From Hibiscus mutabilis (taxonomy: Eukaryota > Streptophyta > Magnoliopsida > Malvales > Malvaceae), in NCBI GenBank assembly GCA_019671005.1, contig CM033719.1, positions 27,020,750 to 27,084,749 of the forward strand: a stretch of 64,000 bases of DNA, read 5' to 3'. Both the position numbers and the translations under genes were made by a program. Positions 23,110 through 34,859 of this stretch are shown here, one piece after another (position 1 is the first letter of the stretch; each line of letters starts with the position of its first letter). Under the pieces are notes generated by a model, which was not told the origin of the DNA, searched no databases, and saw only the letters and a program-made list of their open reading frames with translations.

Positions 23110-24270
23110 TAGTAATATAATATGATATACTAAATATGTACGTAATGTAATAAATTTACTAATACGATATACTCTAAACATTATAGTAGTAATAATAAAA
23201 GTAATTATAAAAGTGATAATGAACATATAATAATATATACATAAAAATATTTATATAAAAATAATAATAATATTTATGATCTACACAATAATAATAATAA
23301 TAATATAAACAAAAATAAATAAAAATAAGAAAGTGACTACAAAAACTAAAAGAGAAAAGGACGAAATCGTAAAATAATTGAAAGTTAAAGGACCAAAAAG
23401 GAAATTTTACTAAGCGACAGACCCAAAACGAAAATAATTTTAATGCTGAGTGACTGTCCATGTAATTAGACCTTTAAAAATCTGATTAAATCCAATTTAG
23501 TGGCCGATTTGAAAAATGATTTTAATATACAGGGACCTATGTTGCAAATATACCATGCGGCAAGGCAAAACGTAAATATGCTAGGAGCGGAGGGACTTAT
23601 TATGCAAATTTTCATTTTTAAAAACCATGTATATAACTTAAAATTAAACCAAAAAAAAACATTTGTTTCATATGTTTCAAATAAAAAAGGAGAGTTATCT
23701 CAAACTCTCTCTGCCAGTCCAACCAAGCTTGGCAGCCGGTGGTGGCGTTGCCGTCGCCGGTGGCTGAAATACGAAAAGCTACTACCTTTTTGACTTCTTC
23801 CGACGCGTTAAGTCCGAATCTGAGGCCGGATTTTCGAAAAAAGAATCACACGTGTGTAGATTTAAAAACAAAGGTATGAACCTTTTTTACCTTTTCAAAA
23901 CCTTGCTTCAAAAATCTTTTATATATGTACTTTAGCGTTTTTTTTTTGCTGTTTGACTGAAATAAAATATGGGATGGCTTTTATTTTGAACCCCTCTTTT
24001 TCTATATTTCGAACCAAAGGAACTTCTCTTTTTTGTATTCGAAGAACTCATTTTACATTCGAACTGAAAACCGAAAAAATCCCCTTTACATATGATTCGC
24101 ATGGGTTTTTATACCCATTTTGATACATGCACGAGTGTAAAAAAACTAACAACTTGATCTGATTTTTCTGCAGGTTTTGGGCGGTGGTGGACGGTGGCCG
24201 GCGCGCGTGGAAAATGGTGGCGCGCGTGGTGGCCACACGCGTGGAGAGTGGACAATGAGGGCGGTGACAG
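22463..24270 (-). repeat. Second LTR of the same family, inverted and truncated (first segment)
   Basis: From about 22471 rightward the sequence is the reverse complement of 22270 down to about 20500. Matched blocks include GGGGAAGGATTAGCACCCC, GTTGTCATTGCAAGAAAAC, ACAAAGGTATG and the GCGCGTGGTGGCCA region at 24210. The last 210 or so bases of the LTR 3' end are missing. The segment stops at 24262-24275, where unrelated DNA begins. It resumes at 32012. Confidence 0.85.
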
Positions 24271-27200
24271 CCACTTATATTATAGGCTTTCTTGGTAAGC
24301 TAATCCTCATACTCAGGTTCCCAAAACCAAAAAAATGATCGGATCAATAAGAAGTCGTCTTACGTTCTATCAATAAACAACCAAAACGACCAGGATGATA
24401 GAAAGCAGTAGTGGTGCCATTACCTTTACCTTTTCCTTTAGAATCTACACTCAACTCGATGGGCAGGCATCCCTCATTGGAACGATCCGATCACCCTATT
24501 CTCAAGCTCCTTAAATGAGGAATCTCCCAAAAGGAATTCTTCATTCTAACATGAAATGATTTTTCCTTCGTCACCCAAGGCTAGCTACCTCATAGGCTAG
24601 GAGGTTAGTAATAGGCTCAACTACAAGTCTTGGAGCTAGGCAGCTCAATATGGTATGAGGATCGAAGGGAAGCTAACAATTGGGATGCCCCTAGTTGTTG
24701 AATTTCATTAGTTGGAATTACTAGCTCCGACCTTAAGGAATAGGTCAGAAGATGCGACTAGAACTGAAAGAAGAGGAAGGGATATTTATTATCATCTAAT
24801 CTAGGCTGGCTTGGCATATTATCTACTTCGGGACTGACGCTTAGTACTGCTACTGCAAATAAGGTTACAGGTACAAGATAACGACTGGGGGGAATGCCAA
24901 CGGCTTTTCCCTATTCTTCCTCCCTCGCTTCAGGAAGCGAGCACAGGTAAACCTCCATGAACGCGAGGACTGTCCATCCCCTTATCGGGCTTTGGCACGC
25001 TCTCTCTGGGAGGCCGTAATACCTGGACCTCGAGTTAGAAGGCAGATTGTCCTTTCTCCATTATTATAGAAGTGGTAAATTGCTCTTCTATTAGGGCTAG
25101 CTTTACCTCAGGTCATTGAGGATGGTCAAAGCAATGGAGTTTTCCGAGGGCTCCTTGATTAGGAGGTTACAGCCTTTATTTATTATTAATACGAACACGC
25201 GCGAAAGGCCCAAGAAAGGAAGAAAATGTTGACTGGAAACATTGCGTTGAACGTAACTAGGCATTCTATACACTAATGCTGCTCCTTAAGCCCTTTCACC
25301 CATTTCTCAACAAGCTGTGATAAAGGGAAAATCTCTTCGCCCCAAGGGGAGTACTACCCAAGGGTTCTAAACCAGCCTAAAAGCCACTTTTGTGTCAGCT
25401 CTCTATCCTTAGTAGTGGCCGTTGATAGTTCATTCCGCCATAAAAGCCAAAATCAGTAAGATTATGCTGAGCAAAAGAAGGTGAACTAGAATCAATTCTC
25501 TCGAATTTCAGATATTTTTTACTTTGTCGTTTTTGAAGGGCATTTTCTACCCTATTAAGTAGGTTGGGCGGTGGGTGGGGAAGGAATGTTCCCTTCGGAT
25601 GGATTCATTTTTCATCCTATCTTAAATGACCGAAAAGACCAGACGCGTTGCTCCGGCCCAGTACGAGCCTCAGACAGAGCAGAGCCCTACGTTTGCTGCC
25701 GAGAAGAAGGGGTCGGGCCTTCTTTGAATGTCCGGCATCCATCTTGATTTACTACTACATCTAGGGAAGCTCAGTTGGTAGCTAGTTCGTGACGTGTAGC
25801 TGCAGCTTCTTCCCCGTCGAGAGATATCCCTTCTTCTTATCTTCAGCATCCTCTGCTCCGCTTTCAAGCTACCTCGAATCCCGTGGCATCGACAACAAGA
25901 CACAGCACCGGGACAGATCAGCTTCACTGGGACCTGGAACAAGGGGGCCAACCCAACCCCAAAAATCATCTTTTTTCCCCTAGCAGGATCCCCAGAGACG
26001 AGATCTGGACCGCTTCCTTTTGTGCTCCTATTCCATGGTGGCATTCATTCAACCCACGGCTTTGGACCCGTGGTGAGTCCCCTACTTGCTCTGAATTTGC
26101 TTTTCTTCTTGCCCCCTCCCAATTTTTCCCTTAGCACTATCCAACTGTCAACAGGAACAGGAAAAGCCCGCGACGAATGACCCGTTCACCCTTTTCTAAA
26201 GTCGTTGTCTGAAAGGCCCCTTCTATTCAAAAAGGCGAGCAGCCCTTAAACAAAAAGGCCCTAAGAGGGCTCTTCTTTATATATTATATAAGCCTTAAAG
26301 TAGGTAGCCCCGAAAGCCGAACTCAGCAACTTGTTAGGAGTAGGGCTTGTCCCTTTCTATGTTATTAGTAAAGCGCTAACGAGCAAGAAAGAAACCCTTA
26401 CTATAGTCTTTTTAAAGCAACCTTTCGCGCTAGGCGCTCACGTTTTTTGGCTGGAACGAACGGGTTCAATTCGATCTGCATCCGAATCGCAACCGGGTGA
26501 TGTTGATCAACCGCCTCCACCATTGGTTGTTCAACATCGAAATCCCGTAGGTAGGAATGCTCTTGGTCTTTCATCGGATCAGGATCCATTGCTTTGCTAT
26601 CACTCCCTATGCTTCGCGCCTCGTCTGTACCCCAACCCCAACACTAATAGATGCTAGTTGGGGACTGCCGCTTTGGCAACATGGGGCTCAAGAACTAACT
26701 ATAGGTATGCTTCGGGCTCCCGATCCGAGAGGGATGCGAGATGATGATGGGTCAACCGCGACTGGAGCTGCTGGTGGAACTGCTGCTTCCGCTCGAATAA
26801 GCCCTCATTCTGGTTTTGGTTTTGGATAAACGACTGGATTTTTTTCTTCTATTTCATTCTCATCTACTTCTGGAAGTGTATATGCTAAGCGGCGGTGGTG
26901 CCTCTCCCACAGCTATTGGTAGGTTCGAATATGGCACAGGAGTCGTTGTTCGGACCACTACAATTATGTCTCGATCGGATATCCAATAGGTGACTTGTAG
27001 ACCTTTTTTTTAGTTTGACTCTGCTAGCTCAGAAGCTGATGGATCAACAATGGCTTCTGAATGCAGAATGTATACAATTGATTAAGGAAACTTGTAAAAA
27101 AACTACCAGGAATTATCGCTCCTCTCCCGTTGGTCGAGTTTCGCTCCTGCCTACTGCTTTAACCGGAAACTAGTATAGGTTGGAGCCTTGAGTGCAAAAG

Positions 27201-30200
27201 TACGCGATGTACTATGGGTGGGGTTCGACGGAGCCTATTTAGTTTTCCAAGACCAAGACATAGTCATGGAGCATATATGATAGGTCACTACGCACATCTA
27301 TCATTTTGACTCCTTCTCCTACCCGTCTATTACAATACAAAGAAATTCCAGATCCTGTGAAAGATTTAGAAAGCACGGACCTCTCCTAGTAGAGGCTTGA
27401 CGCATCCCACATCGCTATCCAAGGAATCCGTTGGAGCTTCAACTAGCTGACGCATCATCTACAACATCAGCATGAGAAAGGAGCGTAGCCACTCGCAATA
27501 AGTATAGTTCGGATGTAAAGGGGCGAAACCTACTAAAGAGCGAAAATAGAGAAAAGGATTTATATGAATGAGATAGATGACCCCTGGGGCCGGAGATCCT
27601 CGTATATTCATCATACGGATCTAGACATAATAAAGTGTTGTAGATGAAACTCCTTCTCCAATCCCATTTCTTCTTTTTAATTGGAATTTAAAAAGCAATG
27701 AAGTAAGTAAAAAAAGTCAAGTTAGTCTGTAAAATAAGAAAAGTAGACAAGGGAAAGCCATTCAAAGCAGTAGAAGTCCCTCTAACAGTAGCAGAATAAG
27801 TAGTTGCTCTACTAGGAGCAATTGAACTATTGGCATTGAAGGCAGGACTTTTGAAAGCAATCTATTAAGTAGGCAAATTCTTACTATTTACCTTACTGGT
27901 AAGCCCTTTTGTAAAGAGGAAAGCCTGAGTATTTTAAGCTAGTTTAAGTTTGAGTATTACTTGCATCAGTTCCAGTTCGCTGCCAACCCCCCTGTCTTCT
28001 GCCTTCTCTAGGGTTTTAGTAGCAGTTGGCTTAGATGAGACACCTTCGATTGAGACGAAATGTCTTCAGCTGCTTGAATGAGAGTGGACTAAACGATTTC
28101 TTTAAAGGATTGAGGGGGAAGAATCGGAAACCAACAAAATCTATATGAATGGATTTGCTTCCCTGGCGGATAGAAATGGGGGTTTGGTACAAAAAACACA
28201 AAGCGAAAGACTTAATTGCGTATACAAAGATGACGGACTTTCCTTTCATGCCTAAAGGCTCGTAAAAGGCGCCACAAACAGAGAGCTCAGAGAAAGTTCT
28301 CATTCCAGTTCTTCCTTCTTGTTCCTAGGGCGGGTTGGGACAACTAAGATATTATCAGTGATGAGCTCTACTAGAAAGAAAATATCTTATATTCATAGAG
28401 TAAGTGCTATCTAAGGGGCTTATAAGCCCAGCCCTTGAATTTCGTTCCGTAGTTCAATCCAGAACTCCAGATGTGTAAGTTGCGGCCAAGCGGCTCTGTC
28501 CTTTTCAAAGAGGTTATCCTTTCCTTTTCTGTCCCCACTTGTTAGTGTTATAGGATAGCTCTCCATTCAAGTAAGTCACTTTTCCCGGGTACGCGGTTGC
28601 TGTATTCTTTCTAGCCTCTAAAGAAGGGTTGTGCATATGCTCTCTCTACAGCCACTCTTAAGCCATCAGGAAAGGAAGAAGCTGATTCTAGGTCAACTAT
28701 CCATTGGGAGTGCCCTATAAGTCAGTAGGAGTTCTAAGCGAATCTTATAGAGCTATTGGGAGTTCTATGCCATCTTATATACGAATTATTCCCTACGAGT
28801 CCAGTTGAAGTAGCAGTAGAAGTAGTTGTCCCAATTGTAGGAGTATCCGTACGAGAGAGGGCTTTCTATTATGTGGATAAGTCAAAAGGGATATGTTCCA
28901 ACAAGCAAGGGGCAATTCTATCAGTTAAGATAGTTTTCAAGTTATCCTATTAGATGACTTAAGGAAATGAAAAAGTGCTTAGGCATAGATTCTCATACAG
29001 TACGCAAGTAGGTTTTAGGGCAAGCCCGGAGTCCCTGAAGTAAGCCAGGTAGGATAAGAGTCGTGGATACGATGTCTAAGTGTCTACTCTTACTATTCCT
29101 TCCATTTATACCAAGACCCCTATTCCCGCTCTAAGGAGCTAAGGATAACGATCTCCTGGCCATCTAGTGGCAGTTGCATTTCTTCTCTTTTCAATTACTT
29201 TTCTTTCCTAAGGCCTCTAACTCCCAAAAAGATTTTCGATGTCTATCAAAGAAGCCCACTTTACTTTTGTTTGTTAAAATCTATTAGCACCGAAAGAGAG
29301 ACTAACGATAGGAAATGAATCAAGATCGTTCTGACTGGTAATGGGACTGGATCCCTCATTGCTTTTTGACTTTGTTAACGGATGAAAAACTAAAATTTCT
29401 CCCCTAAACTAAATACCAACTAGCAGCTTATCAACCACCAAACACAGACTCATGTTGGCGATACCATGGTCAAGTAAGAGGACGACCCATTCACCTCAAA
29501 AGAAAAATATCGCCTCTCAAGCGATTAACGTCAAAGAAAAAAAAAGACCACCCATCCAGCAAAGAGCGAGGCCTTTCAGCCAAATACTTCACAAAAAGAG
29601 TGGAAGGCGAAAGGCACTTAGACAACATTAGAGGGGATTTTCTGTACTGTATAAGTGGCTCGGAAGAAGAATCACGCCTCTAGTCGATTCTACTTCATGT
29701 ATGACTAGATAAGTCACAAGACCTGTCATTCTTCAGGCCCAGGTCATCTAGTCGGGGTCGACCACAATTTCCCAAGTAAGAAAGAGATAGAATTTGACTA
29801 ATTGGAAAGAAAAGAGGTCTTCGACCCATTGTGATTTGGTTCCTTGGCGTGGAGAAATTTCTGCCATAAAATAGAGAGCTCGTAGGCCGCAGATCAAAGA
29901 GCGACGTAATTCCCCATTCATCCGAAGTAGTATTTTAGTATAGAACAGAGGCATTCTGGGCTGACTACTATGACTACATGCGCATCTAGTGCAGTGGCTT
30001 GGGAGCAAGCTACCTTGACCATCTTCCGAAGTTCTAAATAATCTACTGGTCAAAGGCTGTAGGGGTGGACTGCTCTACATTCAGCCACGCCACAGTGACC
30101 CCCGAAGCGATCTTCTTCTATTTGCGGGACGAAATCAGGCAGCCAATTGCTGGCTCTGAATAACCAGCCCAGCAATAAGTTCAATTCTTTTCTGAATACT

Positions 30201-30499
30201 GGAGTGACTCTAGCTGCTGCCATAAGCTTTGAGTTTAGTGCTTGCTTTCTCAGACTCTACTATCAGGGATAGGCTTACTTTGAGAGGCGCTTACTGGAAC
30301 GCAGACAAAGCTTCCTTGAACTAGTAAGAAAACTCACCTTTAAGGAATAAGAAGATTTCCCATTCCTTTCAATAAAGCCTGAAAGTGAAAGTAAGTGCGC
30401 TTAGTGATCAGGGTTCATCAATCAATAAATCATATCTAGGGAGTAGGGGAGTTCTACTAGTGACCAATAGCGAGATAAAGTGAAAGAAGTCGACTACGA

Positions 30500-30989
30500 A
30501 AAAAACGTAGTTATCCCCCCTTTAAGAGATAGGGAGATCGTCCTACGAAATCTATGGTTATGATTTTCCCATGGCCATGAAGGTATTGGGCTGATAAAGC
30601 CCCAACTTCCTATTGGACAGCTTCGACGTGCTGCATAGAGCACACACAACTCATCACCGTTGGACCTCTGCTTCTATCTTGGGCCAATAAGAATGCCTTT
30701 CTAGGTGAGCCAGAGTTTGATCAACTCCAAAGTGTAATCCAACTCTGGCGTCATGAAGGACCGCGAGACGTCTTTCTTTGCCCGACATAGTCTGCCGTCT
30801 TTGTAGAGTAAGTCGTCTAGCCGGTAGTAATCTGTTGTGCGCACTCGGGCCGTCTTCTCCCGACGCCTTTTTTCGACGTCCTTCCGAGTACTCTGCCGTA
30901 AAGTCCCGAAGTCCAATAAAGTGGTAGAAACAGCGATTCGGCGCTTTACTAATAACATAGAAAGGGCTTTTCCTTCTTTCATCTACCAT
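30500..30989 (-). pseudogene. Ty3/gypsy integrase N-terminal fragment within the mitochondrial-like block
   Basis: On the minus strand the peptide pieces DDLLYKDGRLCRAK and LHDARVGLHFGVDQTLAHL, then SYWPKIEAEVQR, match the H2C2 zinc-binding part of gypsy integrases. Past 30654 a PIPSWPWE-like phrase and an IDFVGRSPYL-like phrase follow in other frames, corresponding to the start of the integrase core. At least two frameshifts are present. Retroelement relics are common in plant mitochondrial genomes, so it may have come in with the organelle DNA. Confidence 0.7.
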
Positions 30990-31482
30990 CGACCGTTACC
31001 ACTTTAGTACATGCGGCGAGCATAACATCCCGGGGTTGAAAATATACAGAAGGCAATTGAACATCATAGTCATAGAGAAAACCTCAAAACACACCAAAGA
31101 ATACGGCCTTGTATCATTCACAGGCGATGAATGGGCAAGAGTCTTGTAAAAAGAAAGGCTTAATAAGGGCCTTTTCTGGAGACATGGTAAACCGGATTTT
31201 CCACATACATGGGTTCCACTATTACTATATGATAAATATCAATTGGAATTGGAAAAGCGAGTTTATTTCAGTACTGGAACAACCACATCAAATCGGTAAA
31301 AAGGACCCGCTTGGAATAGGGAGTCGATGGAAGCTAAATCCTAGGTAACAAATCAAGGCTAAGGAGGAGAGCAGGTTTGATAAACCCTGGGGACGAACTT
31401 GGGCATTTCCCAAAAAAATATGTAGTAGTAAATAAGGATTGGTGCGGAAAAGAGGGCGGCCCCTCTTCTTCTCATCATATTA

Positions 31483-31652
31483 NNNNNNNNNNNNNNNNNN
31501 NNNNNNNNNNNNNNNNNNNNNNNNNNNNNNNNNNNNNNNNNNNNNNNNNNNNNNNNNNNNNNNNNNNNNNNNNNNNNNNNNNNNNNNNNNNNNNNNNNNN
31601 NNNNNNNNNNNNNNNNNNNNNNNNNNNNNNNNNNNNNNNNNNNNNNNNNNNN
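31483..31652. other. Assembly gap (170 N)
   Basis: Undetermined bases. The flanks read TCATCATATTA and ATCATATGGTT, so the same ATCATAT occurs on both sides. Open frames spanning the gap are meaningless. Confidence 0.99.
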
Positions 31653-32011
31653 ATCATATGGTTCGCCTTAAAGACAGAGAAAGGGAGGAGCATTTATCTA
31701 TGTAATTACGGTCTTTGTTGACCATTGTTCCGGTCAATCACTCTCTTTTCTTTGTCCAATTCCGTCTTACCAAACAAGACTGACTTCTGACCAACCCGCG
31801 AAGGGTTGTGAGGTTGGACCAGGTACGAAGAATGAATCTATATCTGTGTACAGAAGTTGCTGGCCGGCGGCCGCTCAACTGTTCGAGCGCAATGCAGTGG
31901 TGGTTGGTTTCGATTCGACAAGGGTAGAATGCCTGGTCGAAGGTCCAGTACAGTAGGTAGCATGTGTGTTCGTTTTGGCTCCCGAACGAGAACGATAAAT
32001 AAATAGGCGAC

Positions 32012-32194
32012 GACAGCTCACTAGGCTAGGTTTTTTTTGGTTTTGAATATTAGGGTTTTTAGGGGCGTTTTGGGGATTTAACAATTGGGTGTAATGGGTT
32101 AATTGGATATCATATTGGGTTTATATGGGTATTTTAAAATGTTGGTGGTTATTTGTATTGGGCTTATGGGCCCGAACAGAAAATGGGGACTACA
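32012..32194 (-). repeat. Remaining end of the split inverted LTR
   Basis: ATATTAGGGTTTTTAGGGG, TAATGGGTTAATTGGATAT and the terminal GAAAATGGGGACTACA match the reverse complement of 20284-20460. The minus-strand LTR start is therefore TGTAGTCCCC at 32194. No PPT-like tract follows to the right, so this is a solo or truncated LTR rather than part of an intact element. Confidence 0.8.
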
Positions 32195-32236
32195 TCTATC
32201 AACTATCTGCTAATTGTTAAATAGGGTATATATATA

Positions 32237-32488
32237 CTCTCTTTGTCCCACTTAATATATTTTTTTCTGTTTTAAAATTGTCCCACTTAAAATGTCTCAT
32301 TAAAAAAATCAATAACTTTTAAAAGGCATATTTTCATTTATACCCTTTTTTAATTTCAGAACAAAATAGAATTTAACTTTTTAATGATAAAATTATCATT
32401 TCAATTATTTTATATATCTTTCTTGCACAAACTTTTTTTAAAATTACATGAAAAGTCAACTATGAACGTTTTTTGTGGGACGGAGTGG
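32237..32488. mobile_element. Stowaway-like MITE (252 bp)
   Basis: The left end CTCTCTTTGTCCCACTT and the right end (reverse complement CCACTCCGTCCCACAAA) form terminal inverted repeats of the CTCCCTCCGTCCCA type known for Stowaway (Tc1/mariner) MITEs. It is flanked by TA on both sides (32235-32236 and 32489-32490), the expected target duplication. It ends directly at the TATA box of the malate dehydrogenase gene. Confidence 0.75.
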
Positions 32489-32498
32489 TATATAAAAG
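32489..32498 (+). promoter_or_regulatory. TATA box of the plastid malate dehydrogenase gene
   Basis: TATATAAAAG is followed about 30 bases later by a pyrimidine-rich CTCATTTCTCTTTCAC, a typical plant start-site context, and then by the non-coding first exon. The first TA is the right target duplication of the adjoining MITE. Confidence 0.65.
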
Positions 32499-32519
32499 TG
32501 AATTTCCCTGATCGAGTCT

Positions 32520-33382
32520 CATTTCTCTTTCACGCCGCCAGACCAGCAGGAAAGTGTAGAAGGTAATTTTTGAAACCCTAAACTTAACATGAAGAATTGA
32601 TTCTACTTGAGTCATCAGATTTTGAGTTGTGCATCAGTCTGCTGCTTTAGGTTTTCTGTTTTAGAACCACTGCTTCTCGCTCTCTATCTCTCTGCTATCG
32701 AGGTGGAATTTGTTCACACAGACATTATTTGTATTGTAAAATTAAGAGGGAATACGATTATTAGAAAGAATATGGCTATTCAAATCCCAAGTTCATGGGA
32801 GACTGCTTCCCAATTTGTATACTAAAGAAGCTTGATTTGTCCCCTTTTTTTAATAAATTTGTTGTCAACTAAATATGCTGTGCAAAAGCAATGGGATCAT
32901 CAGTATTAATCTACATGGTTTATGGGATATAATATTCCCAAATGACCTATGGGGATCTTGTGTAAGATGAGAATGGTTGTTGCTCATTTTTGCTTTGAAA
33001 CCAATCAGGGACGGAGCCTGGATGAGGGGGAATTGTTTAACTTTTGGACGATTGGGATAGTAAAAAGTAATTAAATCATAAAAATAATTCATACTTTTGG
33101 TTGCATTGACTCTTTTTCGGCCTGTGGTTTAAATAGCTTTATTAATACTTCTCTTTAAGCATTCATTCATGACTTGTTTTAGATTTTTTTAGATGCATAT
33201 TCTGTTTTTTTCTTTGGCATTTGTTTGATCGTGCCATTTATATTCATGTCATTTACTCTTGAAAATGAGATCATCCATTTTGGATGCGAGTCATTCAGCT
33301 TGTTGATTATGTATAATGCTACTCTATCTCTGGTTTTAAAACCACTATGCTAGGCCTTGATATTTTATTTTCTGTTTTATAG
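32520..33382 (+). other. 5'-UTR exon and 5'-UTR intron of the malate dehydrogenase gene
   Basis: The non-coding exon runs from about 32520 to 32562 and ends AGAAG before a GTAATTTTT donor. A T-rich intron follows to the acceptor TTCTGTTTTATAG at 33382, six bases before the start codon. This gives an intron of about 820 bases. Long leader introns in housekeeping plant genes often raise expression; that effect is inferred here. Confidence 0.7.
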
Positions 33383-33388
33383 TGTGAG

Positions 33389-34627
33389 ATGGCAACGACA
33401 CCCGCATCGACCTTCTGTATTGAATCCACTGTCTCCTTTGGAAGCAAGGGGAATTCACTTCCACAAACAAAATCTTCTTCCATAAGGTTCACCTCCCAGA
33501 ATTCACTTGCTAGTTTGAGTGGCCTCAAGGCAGCGACATATATGAAATGTGAATCAGAATCCTCATTCCTCGGCACGGAAAGCAGTGCAGCTCTTAGAGG
33601 CTTGTTTGTTCCGAAAGCACAGAAAGAAAACCAGAAGTCTCGGAATGGCCTACAGCCCATGGCATCTTACAAAGTGGCAATCCTTGGAGCTGCTGGAGGG
33701 ATAGGTCAGCCGTTGGCCCTTCTCGTCAAGATGTCTCCACTAGTTTCAGCACTGAACCTCTATGATATAGCAAATGTCAAGGGAGTTGCTGCAGACCTCA
33801 GTCACTGCAACACTCCTTCTCAAGTTCAGGATTTTACCGGTGCTTCTGAATTAGGAAATTGTTTGAAAGGTGTGAATGTAGTGGTTATTCCCGCCGGCTT
33901 TCCAAGAAAGCCTGGTATGACTCGTGATGATCTCTTCAACATCAATGCCAACATTGTGAAGACCTTGGTTGAGGCGGTTGCTGATAACTGTCCCGATGCA
34001 TTCATCCATATTATTAGCAATCCGGTTAACTCCACAGTACCGATTGCAGCCGAAGTCCTGAAGCAGAAGGGTGTTTATGATCCGAAGAAACTTTTTGGTG
34101 TTACTACATTGGATGTTGTGAGAGCTAACACATTTGTTGCTCTGAAGAAAAACCTTAAGCTCATTGATGTAGATGTTCCGGTTGTCGGGGGACATGCTGG
34201 TATCACCATTTTACCCTTGCTGTCAAAGACAAAATCCTCTGTTAGCTTTACTGATGAAGAAGTGGAGCAATTAACCGTTAGGATCCAAAATGCTGGGACT
34301 GAAGTTGTGGAGGCAAAGGCCGGTGCAGGGTCTGCCACCCTATCCATGGCTTATGCAGCAGCACGATTTGTCGAATCATCTCTTCGTGCTCTGGACGGAG
34401 ATGGGGACGTCTACGAGTGCTCTTTCGTGCAGTCGGATCTGACTGATGTTCCGTTTTTTGCATCTAGGATCAAGCTCGGAACAAAAGGGATTGAAGCTTT
34501 GATTCCTTCTGACCTTTCCGGATTATCTGAGTATGAAGAGAAGGCCTTGGAAGCTCTTAAGCCTGAATTAAAGGCCAGCATCAAAAAGGGAATTGCATTC
34601 GTGCAGAAGCAACCTGTTAATGCTTAA
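33389..34627 (+). CDS. pNAD-MDH: Plastidial NAD-dependent malate dehydrogenase
   Basis: It interconverts malate and oxaloacetate with NAD(H) in plastids, supporting redox balance and malate export in the dark and in non-green plastids. The 412-residue single-exon frame has a Ser/Thr/Lys-rich, acid-poor transit peptide over about residues 1-80, then the enzyme core. The Rossmann motif GAAGGIGQ is at 100-107 with the NAD-choosing Asp126. The substrate-loop arginines are in RKPGMTR (173, 179), followed by Asn211, Asp242 and Arg245 in TTLDVVRA and the catalytic His269 in VGGHAGITILPL. All catalytic residues are present and the length fits the family. The NADP-MDH-type regulatory Cys extensions are absent. 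The start at 33389 follows the leader-intron acceptor; the internal Met91 would give a form without transit peptide. Confidence 0.96.
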   Translation: MATTPASTFCIESTVSFGSKGNSLPQTKSSSIRFTSQNSLASLSGLKAATYMKCESESSFLGTESSAALRGLFVPKAQKENQKSRNGLQPMASYKVAILGAAGGIGQPLALLVKMSPLVSALNLYDIANVKGVAADLSHCNTPSQVQDFTGASELGNCLKGVNVVVIPAGFPRKPGMTRDDLFNINANIVKTLVEAVADNCPDAFIHIISNPVNSTVPIAAEVLKQKGVYDPKKLFGVTTLDVVRANTFVALKKNLKLIDVDVPVVGGHAGITILPLLSKTKSSVSFTDEEVEQLTVRIQNAGTEVVEAKAGAGSATLSMAYAAARFVESSLRALDGDGDVYECSFVQSDLTDVPFFASRIKLGTKGIEALIPSDLSGLSEYEEKALEALKPELKASIKKGIAFVQKQPVNA

Positions 34628-34780
34628 AACCCGAAGTTTTTGAAGCTCCATTAAACAATGCTTGAGAGAGAGAGAGAGATAACAAAGTCTGGGTTTAACC
34701 CTAATCTGTACTTTCAGTTTAGCAGAGTTGAAAGTTTTTCTTTTCAATGATGATCATAGACAAGTAAACATAAAAAAGGG
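34628..34780 (+). other. 3' UTR of malate dehydrogenase with a GA microsatellite
   Basis: After the TAA stop the sequence contains (GA)8-9 at 34664-34680 and AT-rich stretches, including CAATGATGATC. No single clear AATAAA signal can be fixed; cleavage probably falls within the next 150-200 bases. Confidence 0.5.
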
Positions 34781-34859
34781 GTATTTTGGTGCGGTAGATG
34801 AGAAGAATTGAATGAATCATTTCGAGTTTGTAGTACTTTTGACGGTTTTGAAATAACAT

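Larger units (their letters stand above)
24271..32011. other. Probable mitochondrial DNA insertion (NUMT) of about 7.7 kb inside an LTR
   Basis: At both ends homology to the LTR stops abruptly and the texture changes: GC rises compared with the AT-rich neighbours, and short GAAAG/CTTTC-rich, CCC- and GGG-rich stretches without long genes dominate, as in plant mitochondrial intergenic DNA. A short repeat, CTATGTTATTAGTAAAGCGC, occurs at 26357 and inverted at about 30936-30956; dispersed short repeats of that kind are usual in plant mitochondria. I see no complete mitochondrial gene, rRNA or tRNA. Open frames up to 124 codons look like chance. The assignment rests on texture, not on a recognised mitochondrial gene. 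The segment carries an integrase relic and an assembly gap. Confidence 0.6.

Noticed and set aside
25670..26830. Open frames of 80-124 codons in the mitochondrial-like block
   Set aside because: Overlapping frames on both strands without motifs; no mitochondrial gene is recognised.
31377..31721. Frames that run through the N gap
   Set aside because: The bases are unknown, so the continuity is artificial.
24271..32011. Mitochondrial tRNA or rRNA genes
   Set aside because: I looked for cloverleaf-like A and B box pairs and conserved rRNA phrases and found none that hold up.
20284..32194. An intact retrotransposon bounded by two inverted LTRs
   Set aside because: LTRs of one insertion lie in direct orientation; these are inverted, have no gag-pol between them, and only one has a PPT.
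33319..34463. Antisense frames across the malate dehydrogenase gene
   Set aside because: They overlap a well-conserved coding sequence and show no recognisable domain.
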